This document shows, one piece after another, positions 47,797-56,586 of a DNA stretch of 64,000 bases. How positions within the stretch are numbered: the stretch's first letter is position 1; the number at the start of each line of letters is the position of its first letter. The position numbers were made by a program, and so were the translations under genes. Origin of the DNA: Tannerella forsythia (lineage in GTDB: Bacteria > Bacteroidota > Bacteroidia > Bacteroidales > Tannerellaceae); contig NZ_JUET01000139.1 in assembly GCF_001006485.1 (NCBI RefSeq), forward strand, positions 1 through 64,000. Reading direction: 5' to 3'. Below the pieces are notes generated by a model. That model searched no databases. It saw nothing but the letters and a program-made list of their open reading frames with translations, and was not told the origin of the DNA.

Positions 47797-48993
47797 TTAT
47801 TTTATCCCCAGTTTCGATTGGATGGTTTTGGGTAATGCGTCTTTATGCAAGACGATATTCATGGTTTTGTAAGCGACATATGCTTCCGACGCATACCAGT
47901 GCCCTTTGTATTTGCTCTCCGTTCCCCACGAGTTTTTCACCATATAGAATTTCTTGCCGGTCTGATCTTTCGCGATACCGTAGATCAGCATACCGTGATC
48001 GTCGGTCGTTTGATAATTATCGTATGCCTGCTGGCGAAGCTCCTGTGTCACCTCTATTTCTTTGCAGGGTTTTTCTACTAACTTCTTGACCTCGGCGTCT
48101 CTCTCCGTTTGGCTCAGTCCGACCCAACGCGCCTGATCCGAACCCGACGATTCCAGCGCTTCGATATCGGCGGCTACGGCAATCCCATTGCGAGTAAAAC
48201 CTTTTTCACTCACGTCCGATCCCCATGCAATCGTGTAACCGTTATTAATGGCATGATCTAACACTTCCATCAGTTCATGGATCGGGAGGTTATAGCTTGG
48301 CGCCCACCGCCAGTTATCTTCGATCTCAAGCGGAAACTGCGAATAAAACGGATGATGCGTATAAGAGGTCAATGAAACATAATCATCGAAATTCAGCCCC
48401 AGCGATTCACCAAAACTCTTGGGAGTATATTGCTTGCCCTGATATGTAAATGTTTCGGGGAGTTTACCCAGATACGTGTCGATGACACCGTCAAATCCTT
48501 TTTTCCACGCTGTGGACAGTTTTTTGTCCCGATTCTTGATGACTGCATTTACATAGGCCGTAGCTACCTCGGCCAACTCACCATGCACATGGTTGTCCTG
48601 TCCGTATTCCAGACCTTTGTAAAGCTCTCCGGGGACAGCACCGTAGTGTTTAAACACGTAAATCACATCGGCAAATGAGCCCCCCTGTGCAAAATTCAAC
48701 TTTCCGTGCAGCCGTACAAATTTATCGGCCTTGTCTTTGTACGAATGGTTGGCAATGAACATCTCGGAAAGATTATATTCCCCTTTTCCCGTTCGTAACA
48801 ATTCGGCCTCGATAAGCCCCACCCCCGAGAACGACCAGCATGTTCCCGTGCGATTTTGGTTTTTTACCGGTGTAATCTTCACTTCTTTGACGGTTGTAAA
48901 CTGATAGCCCTCTTCTTTCTGTCCCTCTTGTCCATACATCGCCGAAAACGATGCGAATAGCACCATACTGCATGTTATACATTTTCTCATCAT
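47797..48993 (-). CDS. C1B papain-like peptidase (aminopeptidase C type)
   Basis: A 398-residue exported cysteine peptidase of the bleomycin-hydrolase/PepC branch. The catalytic Cys is C52 in NRTGTCWSFSG. The His is in DDHGMLIYG and the Asn in VKNSWGT. Unlike cytosolic PepC it starts with a signal peptide (ending SAMYGQ), so it should act in the periplasm or at the surface on imported peptides. The gap to the hypothetical membrane protein downstream is 6 bases. Confidence 0.93.
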   Translation of the reverse strand: MMRKCITCSMVLFASFSAMYGQEGQKEEGYQFTTVKEVKITPVKNQNRTGTCWSFSGVGLIEAELLRTGKGEYNLSEMFIANHSYKDKADKFVRLHGKLNFAQGGSFADVIYVFKHYGAVPGELYKGLEYGQDNHVHGELAEVATAYVNAVIKNRDKKLSTAWKKGFDGVIDTYLGKLPETFTYQGKQYTPKSFGESLGLNFDDYVSLTSYTHHPFYSQFPLEIEDNWRWAPSYNLPIHELMEVLDHAINNGYTIAWGSDVSEKGFTRNGIAVAADIEALESSGSDQARWVGLSQTERDAEVKKLVEKPCKEIEVTQELRQQAYDNYQTTDDHGMLIYGIAKDQTGKKFYMVKNSWGTESKYKGHWYASEAYVAYKTMNIVLHKDALPKTIQSKLGIK

Positions 48994-49018
48994 GATGTTT
49001 TTATTTTTGATTCATGCG

Positions 49019-49026
49019 CAAATATA
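49019..49026 (-). promoter_or_regulatory. -7 element for the C1B peptidase
   Basis: TATATTTG on the minus strand, 25 bases before the peptidase ATG. Confidence 0.5.
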
Positions 49027-49110
49027 CATGTTTCGTTTTACACGATAGATTTTTTCACTACTTTTGTTGAAAAAATGACGAAAATAAACGCGTAAGAAAT
49101 ATTTAAGTAG

Positions 49111-49284
49111 ATGAAACTGGAGGGGAGAAGAGAAAGTACGAATGTGGAAGATCGCCGCGGAAAGTCCGGCGGACGTAAGGCTTCGTCAGGAATCGGAGGA
49201 ATGATTGTTGTCGGGCTGTTGATGTGGATAATGGGCGGTAATCCGGACGACGGCGATACGTTTACACCGAATTATTCGTATTGA
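49111..49284 (+). pseudogene. N-terminal remnant of a neutral zinc metallopeptidase (YpfJ-like)
   Basis: A 57-residue frame beginning MKLEGRRESTNVEDRRG, followed by a Gly/Ser-rich linker and one hydrophobic span (MIVVGLLMWIMG), then GGNPDD. This is the characteristic start of YpfJ / KPN_02809-type neutral zinc metallopeptidases, which normally run to about 290 residues with an H-E-x-x-H motif. Here the frame stops after NYSY, and no metallopeptidase sequence follows before the kinase gene 41 bases on. The catalytic domain is therefore missing. It could be expressed as a small membrane peptide, but deletion is the simpler reading. Confidence 0.7.
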
Positions 49285-49325
49285 TAACTTCTAAATAATA
49301 TCATGGGCTTAAACAAATACCCGCA

Positions 49326-50246
49326 ATGAAACACGAACTTTGCTGCATTGGCCATATCACCCTTGATAAGGTTGTTACCCCCGGAAACACGGTCTATATG
49401 CCCGGCGGGACGTCTTTCTACGTCTCGCACGCACTCAAACGCTTCGACGATCTCGACTATGCGCTGGTTACCGCTGTCGGAGCATCGGAACGAGGCGTTA
49501 CGGACGAACTGACGGCGCTGGGCATCCGTACAACCGTTCTGCCGAGCCCATATTCCGTGTATTTTGAAAATATTTACGGTGACAATCCGGACGATCGTAC
49601 GCAGCGTGTGCTGGCTAAGGCGGCTCCGTTTACCGTAGAACCGTTGCACGAGGCAGATGCCGGAATTTTTCATCTCGGAGCATTGCTGGCGGACGATTTT
49701 CCGCTCGATACACTCCGATATTTGGCCGGTAAGGGCCTGATTTCGGTCGATTCGCAAGGATATCTGCGTGAAGTGCGCGATACGCATGTGTACGCTGTCG
49801 ATTGGACGAACAAACACGAAGCATTTCGATCGATTCACTTCCTCAAAGCCAACGAGCAGGAGATGGAGGTGCTGACGGGTTACAAAGACGCTTCTCGGGC
49901 TGCAAAAAAACTCTGTGAATGGGGGATAAAAGAAGTACTGCTTACATTCGGGAGCATGGGCTCGCTCATTTACGACGGACAAACGTTTTATCGCGTACCG
50001 GCCTATATTCCTCACCAAGTGGTCGATCCTACCGGATGTGGCGACACCTATATGGCCGGATATCTTTACCGACGCGCTAAGGGAGCGACCATCGACGAGG
50101 CGGGAAACTTCGCAGCCGCTCTCTCGACCTTAAAAATCGAACGTTCCGGACCGGTAGACGCAAGCACGGATGACGTGAACCGGGTGATGCGTGAAAATGC
50201 GACCTGCATGCCGAATATCGACGGAGGCATTCATCCATGTAACTAA
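49326..50246 (+). CDS. PfkB-family carbohydrate kinase
   Basis: A 306-residue ribokinase-like enzyme. The N-terminus GHITLDKVVTPGNTVYMPGG contains the substrate-side glycine pair, and the catalytic motif is DPTGCGDTYMAGY near residue 240. It lacks the extra insertions of fructokinases and adenosine kinases. The sugar or nucleoside substrate is unknown; neighbouring genes give no pathway. Confidence 0.88.
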   Translation: MKHELCCIGHITLDKVVTPGNTVYMPGGTSFYVSHALKRFDDLDYALVTAVGASERGVTDELTALGIRTTVLPSPYSVYFENIYGDNPDDRTQRVLAKAAPFTVEPLHEADAGIFHLGALLADDFPLDTLRYLAGKGLISVDSQGYLREVRDTHVYAVDWTNKHEAFRSIHFLKANEQEMEVLTGYKDASRAAKKLCEWGIKEVLLTFGSMGSLIYDGQTFYRVPAYIPHQVVDPTGCGDTYMAGYLYRRAKGATIDEAGNFAAALSTLKIERSGPVDASTDDVNRVMRENATCMPNIDGGIHPCN

Positions 50247-50388
50247 AGCGAACGAGAAAATATCTCGTTTCGCAGTTTAAAAAAGCGGATCGAGAAAACA
50301 AATGATCCTGCGTGATGTTTCTTATGATGTCACAAGTTATTCTGTTTTTTAAAACAACGTATGCTTATCACTGAGTCCGAATAAAAAT

Positions 50389-50435
50389 AGCAAGTGTCCC
50401 ATCAAGTCTGCCGTTATAGTTTGCCGGTACTTGCT
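50389..50435. repeat. Inverted repeat between convergent kinase and higA
   Basis: AGCAAGT (50389-50395) and ACTTGCT (50429-50435) are perfect complements around a 33-base loop. The site lies between the plus-strand kinase and the minus-strand higA, so a shared terminator is possible, but the loop is long. Confidence 0.35.
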
Positions 50436-50476
50436 TAATCCTCCTCTATGTCTTCTTGCGAAAGCCCATAAACACT

Positions 50477-50854
50477 TTAATAGCCTAACATGGCTTCAGG
50501 AGAGATACCTAATACTTTACATAACAATCTTGCTATCTTTAGGGGGGGCTCTGAACGTCCGGAGATGTAATCATTCACTCTTGATGGACTAACTCCAATT
50601 TCTCCGGCTAATTGCTTTTGTGTCATTCCTTTTTCTTGAATCGCAAACTCGATCAATTCCGAAACCGTTGGTTTGTCAATAGGATAATGTTCTTGCTCAT
50701 AAGAGATAATTATATCAGAAAAAATAGTTAGTAAAACGGCATTGCTGTCAGTTACAGGTACGCTGTCATCTACGAGAGATAAAAGTTCCTCTACTTTTGC
50801 TAATGCAACTTCGTACTGCTGTTTTGTTATTTTGCCCATGTTCTTTTTCTCCAT
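50477..50854 (-). CDS. higA: HigA-type XRE antitoxin
   Basis: A 125-residue antitoxin. The N-terminal half is a helical toxin-binding region. The C-terminal third is an XRE helix-turn-helix: GMTQKQLAGEIGVSPSRVND followed by YISGRSEPPLKIARLL. The ATG at the end of the toxin gene shares one base with the toxin stop (TAATG), arguing for translational coupling; the next ATG five codons on is the alternative. It should neutralise the toxin and repress the pair. Confidence 0.9.
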   Translation of the reverse strand: MEKKNMGKITKQQYEVALAKVEELLSLVDDSVPVTDSNAVLLTIFSDIIISYEQEHYPIDKPTVSELIEFAIQEKGMTQKQLAGEIGVSPSRVNDYISGRSEPPLKIARLLCKVLGISPEAMLGY

Positions 50855-51153
50855 TATATAGTTGAACAATCAATCTTTTCATATTCTTTATGAGTCCCAA
50901 CCCAGCGTATATAAACATATCCTATGGTAAACTTAATAACTACAATCAATCGGTAACTGTTTCCTCTTATATTGAATACATAATGTTGGTTACCGACATA
51001 GTCGGTAGCAGGAAAATCAACTTTTATATCTGATAGGCTTCTCCAATTAGCCTTTTCCGTTATATCGTACCAGCGCTCCAGAGCTACACGTGTATCTTCA
51101 CGGCCTTTCGTTTCATAAAATTCTTTTATTTTTTTATGTGATACGATTCTCAT
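50854..51153 (-). CDS. higB: HigB-type mRNA interferase toxin
   Basis: A 99-residue RelE-superfamily toxin of the HigB group. MRIVSHKKIKEFYE and ALERWYDITEKANWRSLSDI are followed by the strand-rich NQHYVFNIRGNSYRLIVVIK and the active-region Y-I-R-W-V-G-T-H-K-E-Y. It would cleave mRNA at the ribosome when unopposed. The frame is open to a further upstream ATG, but the promoter element lies inside that extension, so the start used here is preferred. Confidence 0.92.
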   Translation of the reverse strand: MRIVSHKKIKEFYETKGREDTRVALERWYDITEKANWRSLSDIKVDFPATDYVGNQHYVFNIRGNSYRLIVVIKFTIGYVYIRWVGTHKEYEKIDCSTI

Positions 51154-51178
51154 TCTTATTTTTTTTACTTTTACGATA

Positions 51179-51186
51179 CAAAGATA
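51179..51186 (-). promoter_or_regulatory. -7 element for higBA
   Basis: TATCTTTG on the minus strand, 25 bases upstream of the higB ATG. Antitoxin autoregulation would act around here. Confidence 0.55.
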
Positions 51187-51373
51187 GTGCATAAATTTCG
51201 CATAACAAGATTTTTAGCCGTGAAAGTTTTGGAAGATAGAATTTCGTTCTTTTCTGTTTATCTCTTTTTTCTTCTGGAGGGAAAGTCATATCAGACAAGA
51301 AAGAAGTAATTGAAAAATCTTATATGATACTGTGCAAAGTGGATTTTGTGGCTATTTTGAGAGTGATTTTTCT

Positions 51374-51418
51374 TAAAAAAGACACCGATCTTTTGAAAAA
51401 AGGAATATCGGTGTCTTT
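51374..51418 (-). terminator. Terminator of the tRNA-Pro gene
   Basis: On the minus strand AAAGACACCGAT and ATCGGTGTCTTT form a perfect 12-bp stem with a 17-base loop, then TTTTTT. It lies directly beyond the tRNA 3' end. Confidence 0.8.
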
Positions 51419-51429
51419 AAATCGTTTTG

Positions 51430-51504
51430 TCGGGATGACTGGATTCGAACCAGCGACCACGCGCCCCCCAGACGCGTACTCTAACCGGGCTGAGCTACAT
51501 CCCG
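51430..51504 (-). tRNA. tRNA-Pro (anticodon GGG)
   Basis: Read on the minus strand, the acceptor stem CGGGATG/CATCCCG, the D-arm (GCTCAGCCCGGTTAGAGT), the anticodon stem CGCGT/GCGCG with loop CTGGGGG, and the T-arm GCTGGTTCGAATCCAGT form a full cloverleaf of 75 bases including the discriminator A. Loop positions 34-36 are GGG, hence proline. CCA is not encoded. A consensus promoter element and an intrinsic terminator frame it. Confidence 0.93.
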
Positions 51505-51522
51505 CAATCTCGTTTTGCGGCG

Positions 51523-51530
51523 CAAAGGTA
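51523..51530 (-). promoter_or_regulatory. -7 element for tRNA-Pro
   Basis: TACCTTTG on the minus strand ends 18 bases before the mature tRNA 5' end. Confidence 0.5.
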
Positions 51531-51594
51531 TAAAATTAATTGAGAACGGACAATGCCCGACCGATATTTTTCTCGTCAAGTTAAAAATATACCG

Positions 51595-51602
51595 TACTTT
51601 TG
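51595..51602 (+). promoter_or_regulatory. -7 element for the UDP-glucuronate decarboxylase gene
   Basis: TACTTTTG matches TAnnTTTG, 31 bases upstream of the ATG. It lies inside the longer open frame, so the first in-frame ATG at 51553 is not used. Confidence 0.5.
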
Positions 51603-51633
51603 CAGGCATAAAACTGAAGAAAAAGCAATCGAT

Positions 51634-52581
51634 ATGGAACGAATCTTAGTGACCGGGGGCGCCGGGTTTATCGGTTCGCATTTGTGCGAGCGACTGGTAA
51701 GAGAAGGCAACGATGTGATTTGCCTCGACAATTATTTTACGGGAAACAAGAACAATATCCGTCATCTGCTGGGCAACGACCGTTTTGAGGCCGTGCGGCA
51801 TGATGTGACTACGCCCTATTACGCCGAGGTAGACAAAGTGTATCATCTTGCCTGTCCCGCATCGCCCGTTTATTACCAGTACAATCCGATCAAAACGCTG
51901 AAAACCTCAATTTACGGCGCACTGAACATGCTCGGACTGGCCAAACGCGTGGGGGCGAAGATTCTTCATGCCTCGACGAGCGAAGTATATGGCGACCCGA
52001 CGGTGCATCCTCAGGTCGAATCGTACTGGGGCAACGTCAATCCGATCGGTATTCGCTCATGCTACGACGAAGGGAAGCGCGCGGCCGAAACACTCTGCAT
52101 GGATTATCGTCGGCAGCACGGGATACGCGTCAAAATCATCCGTATCTTCAATACGTATGGCCCGCGAATGGATAAAAACGACGGTCGCGTGGTGTCGAAC
52201 TTCATCGTGCAGGCCCTGACGGGAAAAGACATCACCATTTACGGAAACGGAACGCAAACACGCAGTTTTCAATATATCGACGACCTGGTAGAGGGGATGT
52301 TGCGCATGATGAATACGGGCGACGACTTCAACGGACCTGTCAATTTGGGTAACCCGGGCGAGTTTTCGATGCTCGAACTGGCGCATGAAGTGATTCGTCT
52401 CACCGGATCGAAGTCGAAAATTGTCTTCGAGCCCTTGCCACAAGACGATCCGAAGCAGCGAAAGCCCGATATTTCGCTCGCGTTTGAGAAATTAGACGGT
52501 TGGCAGCCCACCGTCAAGCTCGAAGAGGGATTAAAGAAGACAATCGCCTACTTCGACGAGTTGTTGAGGAGCGAAAAATAG
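51634..52581 (+). CDS. UDP-glucuronate decarboxylase (UDP-xylose synthase type)
   Basis: A 315-residue extended SDR. The NAD motif [11 protein letters not shown] starts at residue 7, the serine is in [11 protein letters not shown], and the catalytic Y-x3-K is in [11 protein letters not shown]. Segments [23 protein letters not shown] and [14 protein letters not shown] are typical of UXS, which converts UDP-glucuronate to UDP-xylose. UDP-xylose would serve surface glycan synthesis. It has its own promoter; no glycosyltransferase cluster adjoins it. Confidence 0.92.
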   Translation: MERILVTGGAGFIGSHLCERLVREGNDVICLDNYFTGNKNNIRHLLGNDRFEAVRHDVTTPYYAEVDKVYHLACPASPVYYQYNPIKTLKTSIYGALNMLGLAKRVGAKILHASTSEVYGDPTVHPQVESYWGNVNPIGIRSCYDEGKRAAETLCMDYRRQHGIRVKIIRIFNTYGPRMDKNDGRVVSNFIVQALTGKDITIYGNGTQTRSFQYIDDLVEGMLRMMNTGDDFNGPVNLGNPGEFSMLELAHEVIRLTGSKSKIVFEPLPQDDPKQRKPDISLAFEKLDGWQPTVKLEEGLKKTIAYFDELLRSEK

Positions 52582-52601
52582 ATTCGTCACTGATTTTTTT
52601 A

Positions 52602-52637
52602 TTCTTCGCGGCATCGGAACGGCGATCCCGCGAAGAA
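52602..52637. repeat. Perfect inverted repeat between convergent genes
   Basis: TTCTTCGCGG (52602-52611) and CCGCGAAGAA (52628-52637) form a perfect 10-bp stem with a 16-base loop between the UXS gene and the minus-strand barrel gene. The flanks are T7 before and A5 after on the plus strand, so neither strand has a T-tract on the exit side; its termination strength is uncertain. Confidence 0.55.
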
Positions 52638-52729
52638 AAACGGCTGTGCATGCCGTTAGAAGAATACTTCGGGGAACTGCTTCGATACGCAACTTGTCGA
52701 AACAGTTCTCAAAGGTTTCGTAAATCGTG

Positions 52730-55516
52730 TTAATGGGGCGGCCTTTCGCGTCCATGACCGAACATACCGGGCATGTGCATATCTGAAGCCTTCCCGCCGC
52801 CTTTGAAAATGCTGAAGCGGTAGATGAAATACAGCATGCCGTAGCTGTTCAGGGTGTTGTATTCCGTATAACGGATGGCGCTGGCCGTTGCGCTGTAAGA
52901 AATGTTACTGCGTTGTTGCAGGATGTCGTAAACTTTGAGTCGAAGTATGCCCGCATTGTTCTTCAGGAACGTTTTGGAGATGGAAGCGTTCCAAAGCCAT
53001 TCTTTCTGTTCGTATCCGGCGGAATATCCGGCGTTAGCCGAGTAATTGATATCGCTTTCGATCTGAAAGTTGTACAGAAGGTAGAGCGTTGTGGAGGCTC
53101 CGCCGCCGTAATTGAAGGTATGCAGATCGTTTTGTCTTTGAAGCGTGTTATGTGTCCGATTATAGCGGAAGTTTCCGTTGAGACTGAAATCAAAGAGGTT
53201 GGAACGGTAGTTGAGGCCGACGTGGTCGGACAGTATCAGGGCTTTGCTCGTATTCTTTTCGCCGTCGATGTATCCGCCGGTGTTGGCATAGCGTGCGAAG
53301 GTCATTCCAAAGACGGAAAACTTATTGTTTTTCAGTGGCAGGTTGACGATGGCACGAAGATCGGCATTAAAATTTCCGTCCACATTTTCGTAAGTCGTCG
53401 TGCGTTTGCCGGTACGTTGTTCGGTGGTTGTCTTATTGACAATATCGTTGACGATATAGTTCCCGTTGGCCATCAATAGGTAAGCCGTCTGAGTCTCGGG
53501 GATGAATTTGCCGAAGCGAATGCGGAGATTGTTTGTATACGTCGGACTCAGGTTCGGATTTCCGATGACGGTATTAAGCGGATCGGAGACGTCGGCCACG
53601 GGTTGCAGTTGCATCATCTCGGGTTGTCCGGTGCGTCCGTCGTAATCGATGCGCAGGTCCGTACGTTTATCGAAGCGGTAGCGCAATTGCGCGGTGGGAG
53701 AATAATTAATCACATTGCGCGACATGGAATAGAGCGTGCGGTCGCCGACGAAGGTTTCGGTACGGGTGTACGACGGATCGACGTTGAACCCGATCGTGAC
53801 GTTATATTTTTCTCTTACAGCTTTGAAGGCGAAGCTGACACGCTGCTCGATGGCATTATTGCGGGTGCTTTTGCTGTAGGCCGTGTCGAGCTTGGTATAG
53901 TTTCCGCTGCCGTCGTCGACGTATGCGTCTTTAAGCAATTCGCGTTTGTTTTGCCCGATTCGGTACGTAGCCTGTATGAAATTGTTGTGTCCGATGGGTT
54001 CTACCCACGAGACGAAGGCGCGATAGTTGTATCCGTTGTTGTCATATCGTACACGCTGGTCGATAACACCGGTCGAGTCGGGGAAAAGCAGATATCGGGT
54101 GGCGGAATGGTTCTCTCCGTTTCCGTATGAGTTGCTGATGCCGCCGGAAAGCGATCCGCTGAGGGTGCGTCCTTTGCTGTTGAGCTTGCGACTGAATTCG
54201 AGTCGTGCCGAAGCGTCGTAGCCTTCGCCGTCGGAAAGGGAATGGGAGCGCGAAGTGTTGACCGAGTCGCGCCGGCCGCTTAGTGTATGGGAATCTTCGT
54301 GCCCTTCATTATGCGTTTTATAATAGGAAAGCTCGGGTTGGAAGATGAATTGGGTCAAAGAGTCCGGCTTCCATTCCATGCGGAGGTTAACGCCAAGATT
54401 ATCGTTGCGTGTACGGGCGGAACTTTGGCTGTAGTCGTATGATGAGCTGTCGCCCGGCAAGATATTCTGCCGGTTGCTTTTTGAAAGGGCGTCGTTGTCG
54501 GAATGAGCGTATCGTACATTACCTCCTATCGTGAAACGCGGGTTAAATTCTTTGCTGAAGTTCGTCCCGATGTTGCCCGACGAGGTGATTCCGTTGCCCG
54601 CTCCGAAGCCCCGGAAGCGCCGGCCTCCGCCCCCCATACCGCTGAACATGGCGGCGGCAAAATCGGTAAATCCCATGTTATTCGTATTGTTCAATCCGCC
54701 CATAAGGGAGAACTGATCGTTTTCGACGAAGCGATTAATCATCATATTACCATCGTAACGCTGCCGGGTGCCGTAGCCGCCGATGATGTTGCCGAACCAT
54801 CCCTGTTTCATGCCGGGTTTAACGGTGAGGTTGATGACGGCTTCCTCGTCGCCGTCGTCGAAACCGGTCATCTGTGCCATATTGCTGCGTCGTTCGTAGG
54901 TTTGTACCTTATCGACCATCTTGGCCGGCAGGTTCTTGGTGGCAACCTTCGGGTCGTCCGAGAAAAATTCTTTTCCGTCGACAAGCACTTTCTTGATCTC
55001 TTTTCCGTTGATTGTAACCTTTCCTTCCGCACTGATTTCGACACCGGGCATTTTCTTGAGCAGGTCTTCCAGCATCGAGCCTTCGGCTATTTTATACGAA
55101 TCGGCGTTGTATTCGATCGTATCGTTTTTGACCTGAACTTCAATGGCCTTGGCCGTAACGACGGCCTCGTCGAGCATTACGCTTTCGTCGCGCATCGTAA
55201 TCGTACCAACGTCGACCGGATTCGTTCGATTCGTTACTTTGAGCAGTTGATAGACGGGTTCATAGCCCACGAAAGTGACATGAAGGAGATAATTCCCCTC
55301 TTTAACGCTTCTGAGCATGAATGCTCCGTTACGGCTGCTCACCGTACCGTTTACCATCGAACTGTCTTTCATGTTGAGCAGTCGTACAGTCGCCTGTTCG
55401 ATGGCCTCTTTGCTCTGCTCTTCGATAATTCTGCCTTTCACGTCGACCTGAGCGACGGTGGAGATGGAAAAAAGAAGAAAGGCGAGCAGAAAAAAATGTT
55501 TGCCTCGTTGTGTCAT
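52730..55516 (-). CDS. Outer-membrane beta-barrel protein with CarboxypepD-like N-domain
   Basis: A 928-residue TonB-receptor-like protein. The signal peptide ends STVAQ. A carboxypeptidase-D regulatory-like domain spans about 25-110, and a plug-like segment (MLEDLLKKMPGVEISAEGKV, then VLVDGKEFFSDDPKVATKNL) about 130-220. A large barrel follows, with a Gly/Arg-rich loop (FSGMGGGGRRFRGFGAG) near residue 300. It ends in a His/Gly/Arg/Pro tail rather than the usual aromatic residue. It belongs to the same broad family as the two tandem barrels at the window's end but is longer and diverged. Ligand unknown. Confidence 0.85.
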   Translation of the reverse strand: MTQRGKHFFLLAFLLFSISTVAQVDVKGRIIEEQSKEAIEQATVRLLNMKDSSMVNGTVSSRNGAFMLRSVKEGNYLLHVTFVGYEPVYQLLKVTNRTNPVDVGTITMRDESVMLDEAVVTAKAIEVQVKNDTIEYNADSYKIAEGSMLEDLLKKMPGVEISAEGKVTINGKEIKKVLVDGKEFFSDDPKVATKNLPAKMVDKVQTYERRSNMAQMTGFDDGDEEAVINLTVKPGMKQGWFGNIIGGYGTRQRYDGNMMINRFVENDQFSLMGGLNNTNNMGFTDFAAAMFSGMGGGGRRFRGFGAGNGITSSGNIGTNFSKEFNPRFTIGGNVRYAHSDNDALSKSNRQNILPGDSSSYDYSQSSARTRNDNLGVNLRMEWKPDSLTQFIFQPELSYYKTHNEGHEDSHTLSGRRDSVNTSRSHSLSDGEGYDASARLEFSRKLNSKGRTLSGSLSGGISNSYGNGENHSATRYLLFPDSTGVIDQRVRYDNNGYNYRAFVSWVEPIGHNNFIQATYRIGQNKRELLKDAYVDDGSGNYTKLDTAYSKSTRNNAIEQRVSFAFKAVREKYNVTIGFNVDPSYTRTETFVGDRTLYSMSRNVINYSPTAQLRYRFDKRTDLRIDYDGRTGQPEMMQLQPVADVSDPLNTVIGNPNLSPTYTNNLRIRFGKFIPETQTAYLLMANGNYIVNDIVNKTTTEQRTGKRTTTYENVDGNFNADLRAIVNLPLKNNKFSVFGMTFARYANTGGYIDGEKNTSKALILSDHVGLNYRSNLFDFSLNGNFRYNRTHNTLQRQNDLHTFNYGGGASTTLYLLYNFQIESDINYSANAGYSAGYEQKEWLWNASISKTFLKNNAGILRLKVYDILQQRSNISYSATASAIRYTEYNTLNSYGMLYFIYRFSIFKGGGKASDMHMPGMFGHGRERPPH

Positions 55517-55640
55517 AAAATTCTTTTCTTTGTTTGTCGTTTTAATATGAGAGATAGACGAACCCCCTTCCGGATAGTTTAACCTCCATATTCTTTTTTG
55601 GAATTTTTGTGGAATGAATAACGGATAGACCGTATGAGGC

Positions 55641-55691
55641 GATTTCCACTTCTCACCTGCAAGCAGGCTTCTTATATTTAAAAACCCCTAA
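55641..55691 (+). pseudogene. Remnant of a duplicated LuxR-type regulator
   Basis: A 17-codon frame reads DFHFSPASRLLIFKNP and stops. FHFSPASRLL is also found inside the intact regulator (residues 40-49), and the DNA of 55643-55672 matches 55984-56013 with two substitutions. This suggests that a paralogous regulator once lay directly upstream and was mostly deleted. Confidence 0.55.
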
Positions 55692-55698
55692 AGATTAT

Positions 55699-55730
55699 TT
55701 TGGTCTTTTACCATAAAATCCTTATCTTTG
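55699..55730 (+). promoter_or_regulatory. -33/-7 promoter for the LuxR-type regulator
   Basis: TTTG at 55699-55702 and TATCTTTG at 55723-55730 with a 20-base spacer form a full consensus promoter. Confidence 0.6.
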
Positions 55731-55866
55731 TCCGCAAATATACGTTGTTTCCCGTATGGACACACTTTCGCACATATCGTATCGAATTTTAATCCCGATT
55801 AAGACAAGAGAAGCGCAAACGCTTCTTAACACGTCTATTATATTACCCGTATACAATCATTAAATT

Positions 55867-56583
55867 ATGAAAACAATCTCTGCCGAACAAGAAATATTTG
55901 ACGCGATCCTGCAGGGAATCGAATATTGTTCGATGCACTCCTATCAAATCCGGTATGTGGTCAATTGCGATGATTTATCTATCTTCCACTTCTCGCCTGC
56001 AAGCAGACTTCTTTTAAGCAAACTTAAGTTGTCGGACATTCACCATCTGAAATACGATTCTTTTCTGGAGAGTATCGCGCATGATGACACGAAATGGATT
56101 CGCGAGGTCAATCTTTCCGCTCTGCACTTCCTTAAGAATATCCCGGCAGAAGAACAGAGACTGTACACGCTGTCCTACAATTTTCACCTGAAAGGATACG
56201 GACACCCGATCCTTGTTTGCCATCGATTCACGCCCGTTCTGCCCACGAACGAAGAAAAGTTGCAATGGTGGCTCGGCAGCATTTCGTTATCCTCGTACGA
56301 TACACCGGGACATATTCGCCTGAATAAATACGGCAGTTCATCTTATTGGAAATATTCGTCCGAAGAAAAAAAATGGATTCCAAAAGAAGGTATTATGCTT
56401 TCTGAAAGAGAGATAGAGATGATCGCATTGTCGGCACAAGGATTAAAGGAAAAACAGATTGCCGAATACCTGCATATCTCGCGATCATTAGTCAAATTCC
56501 GCAAACAGGAACTCTTTGCCCGCCTCAAAGTAAAATGTATGTCGAAAGCCGTACTCCGTGCCATGAATTATCGCCTCCTGTAA
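55867..56583 (+). CDS. LuxR-family regulator with PAS-like sensor region
   Basis: A 238-residue regulator. The first 165 residues look like a PAS-type sensor (mixed alpha/beta, with Cys-rich and His-rich patches), and the end carries a GerE/LuxR helix-turn-helix: LSEREIEMIALSAQGLKEKQ then IAEYLHISRSLVKFRKQELF. There is no receiver domain. It is transcribed in the same direction as the candidate peptide locus and ends 137 bases before it, making it the likely regulator. The signal is unknown. Confidence 0.85.
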   Translation: MKTISAEQEIFDAILQGIEYCSMHSYQIRYVVNCDDLSIFHFSPASRLLLSKLKLSDIHHLKYDSFLESIAHDDTKWIREVNLSALHFLKNIPAEEQRLYTLSYNFHLKGYGHPILVCHRFTPVLPTNEEKLQWWLGSISLSSYDTPGHIRLNKYGSSSYWKYSSEEKKWIPKEGIMLSEREIEMIALSAQGLKEKQIAEYLHISRSLVKFRKQELFARLKVKCMSKAVLRAMNYRLL

Positions 56584-56586
56584 AAT

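Larger units (their letters stand above)
55517..55866. other. Intergenic region upstream of the LuxR-type regulator
   Basis: It contains a decayed copy of part of the regulator (55641-55691), a -33/-7 promoter (TTTG at 55699, TATCTTTG at 55723) and about 135 bases of untranslated leader. No other gene is visible. Confidence 0.5.

Noticed and set aside
51324-51533. A 69-codon plus-strand frame containing GMTGFEPATTRPPDAYSN
   Set aside because: It is the antisense translation of the tRNA-Pro gene and its terminator, a well-known false gene.
51553-51633. N-terminal extension of the UDP-glucuronate decarboxylase
   Set aside because: A TAnnTTTG promoter element lies inside it, and the NAD motif starts right after the later ATG.
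54503-55582. A 359-codon plus-strand frame opposite the large barrel gene
   Set aside because: Antisense shadow; the minus-strand barrel has signal, domain and motif support.
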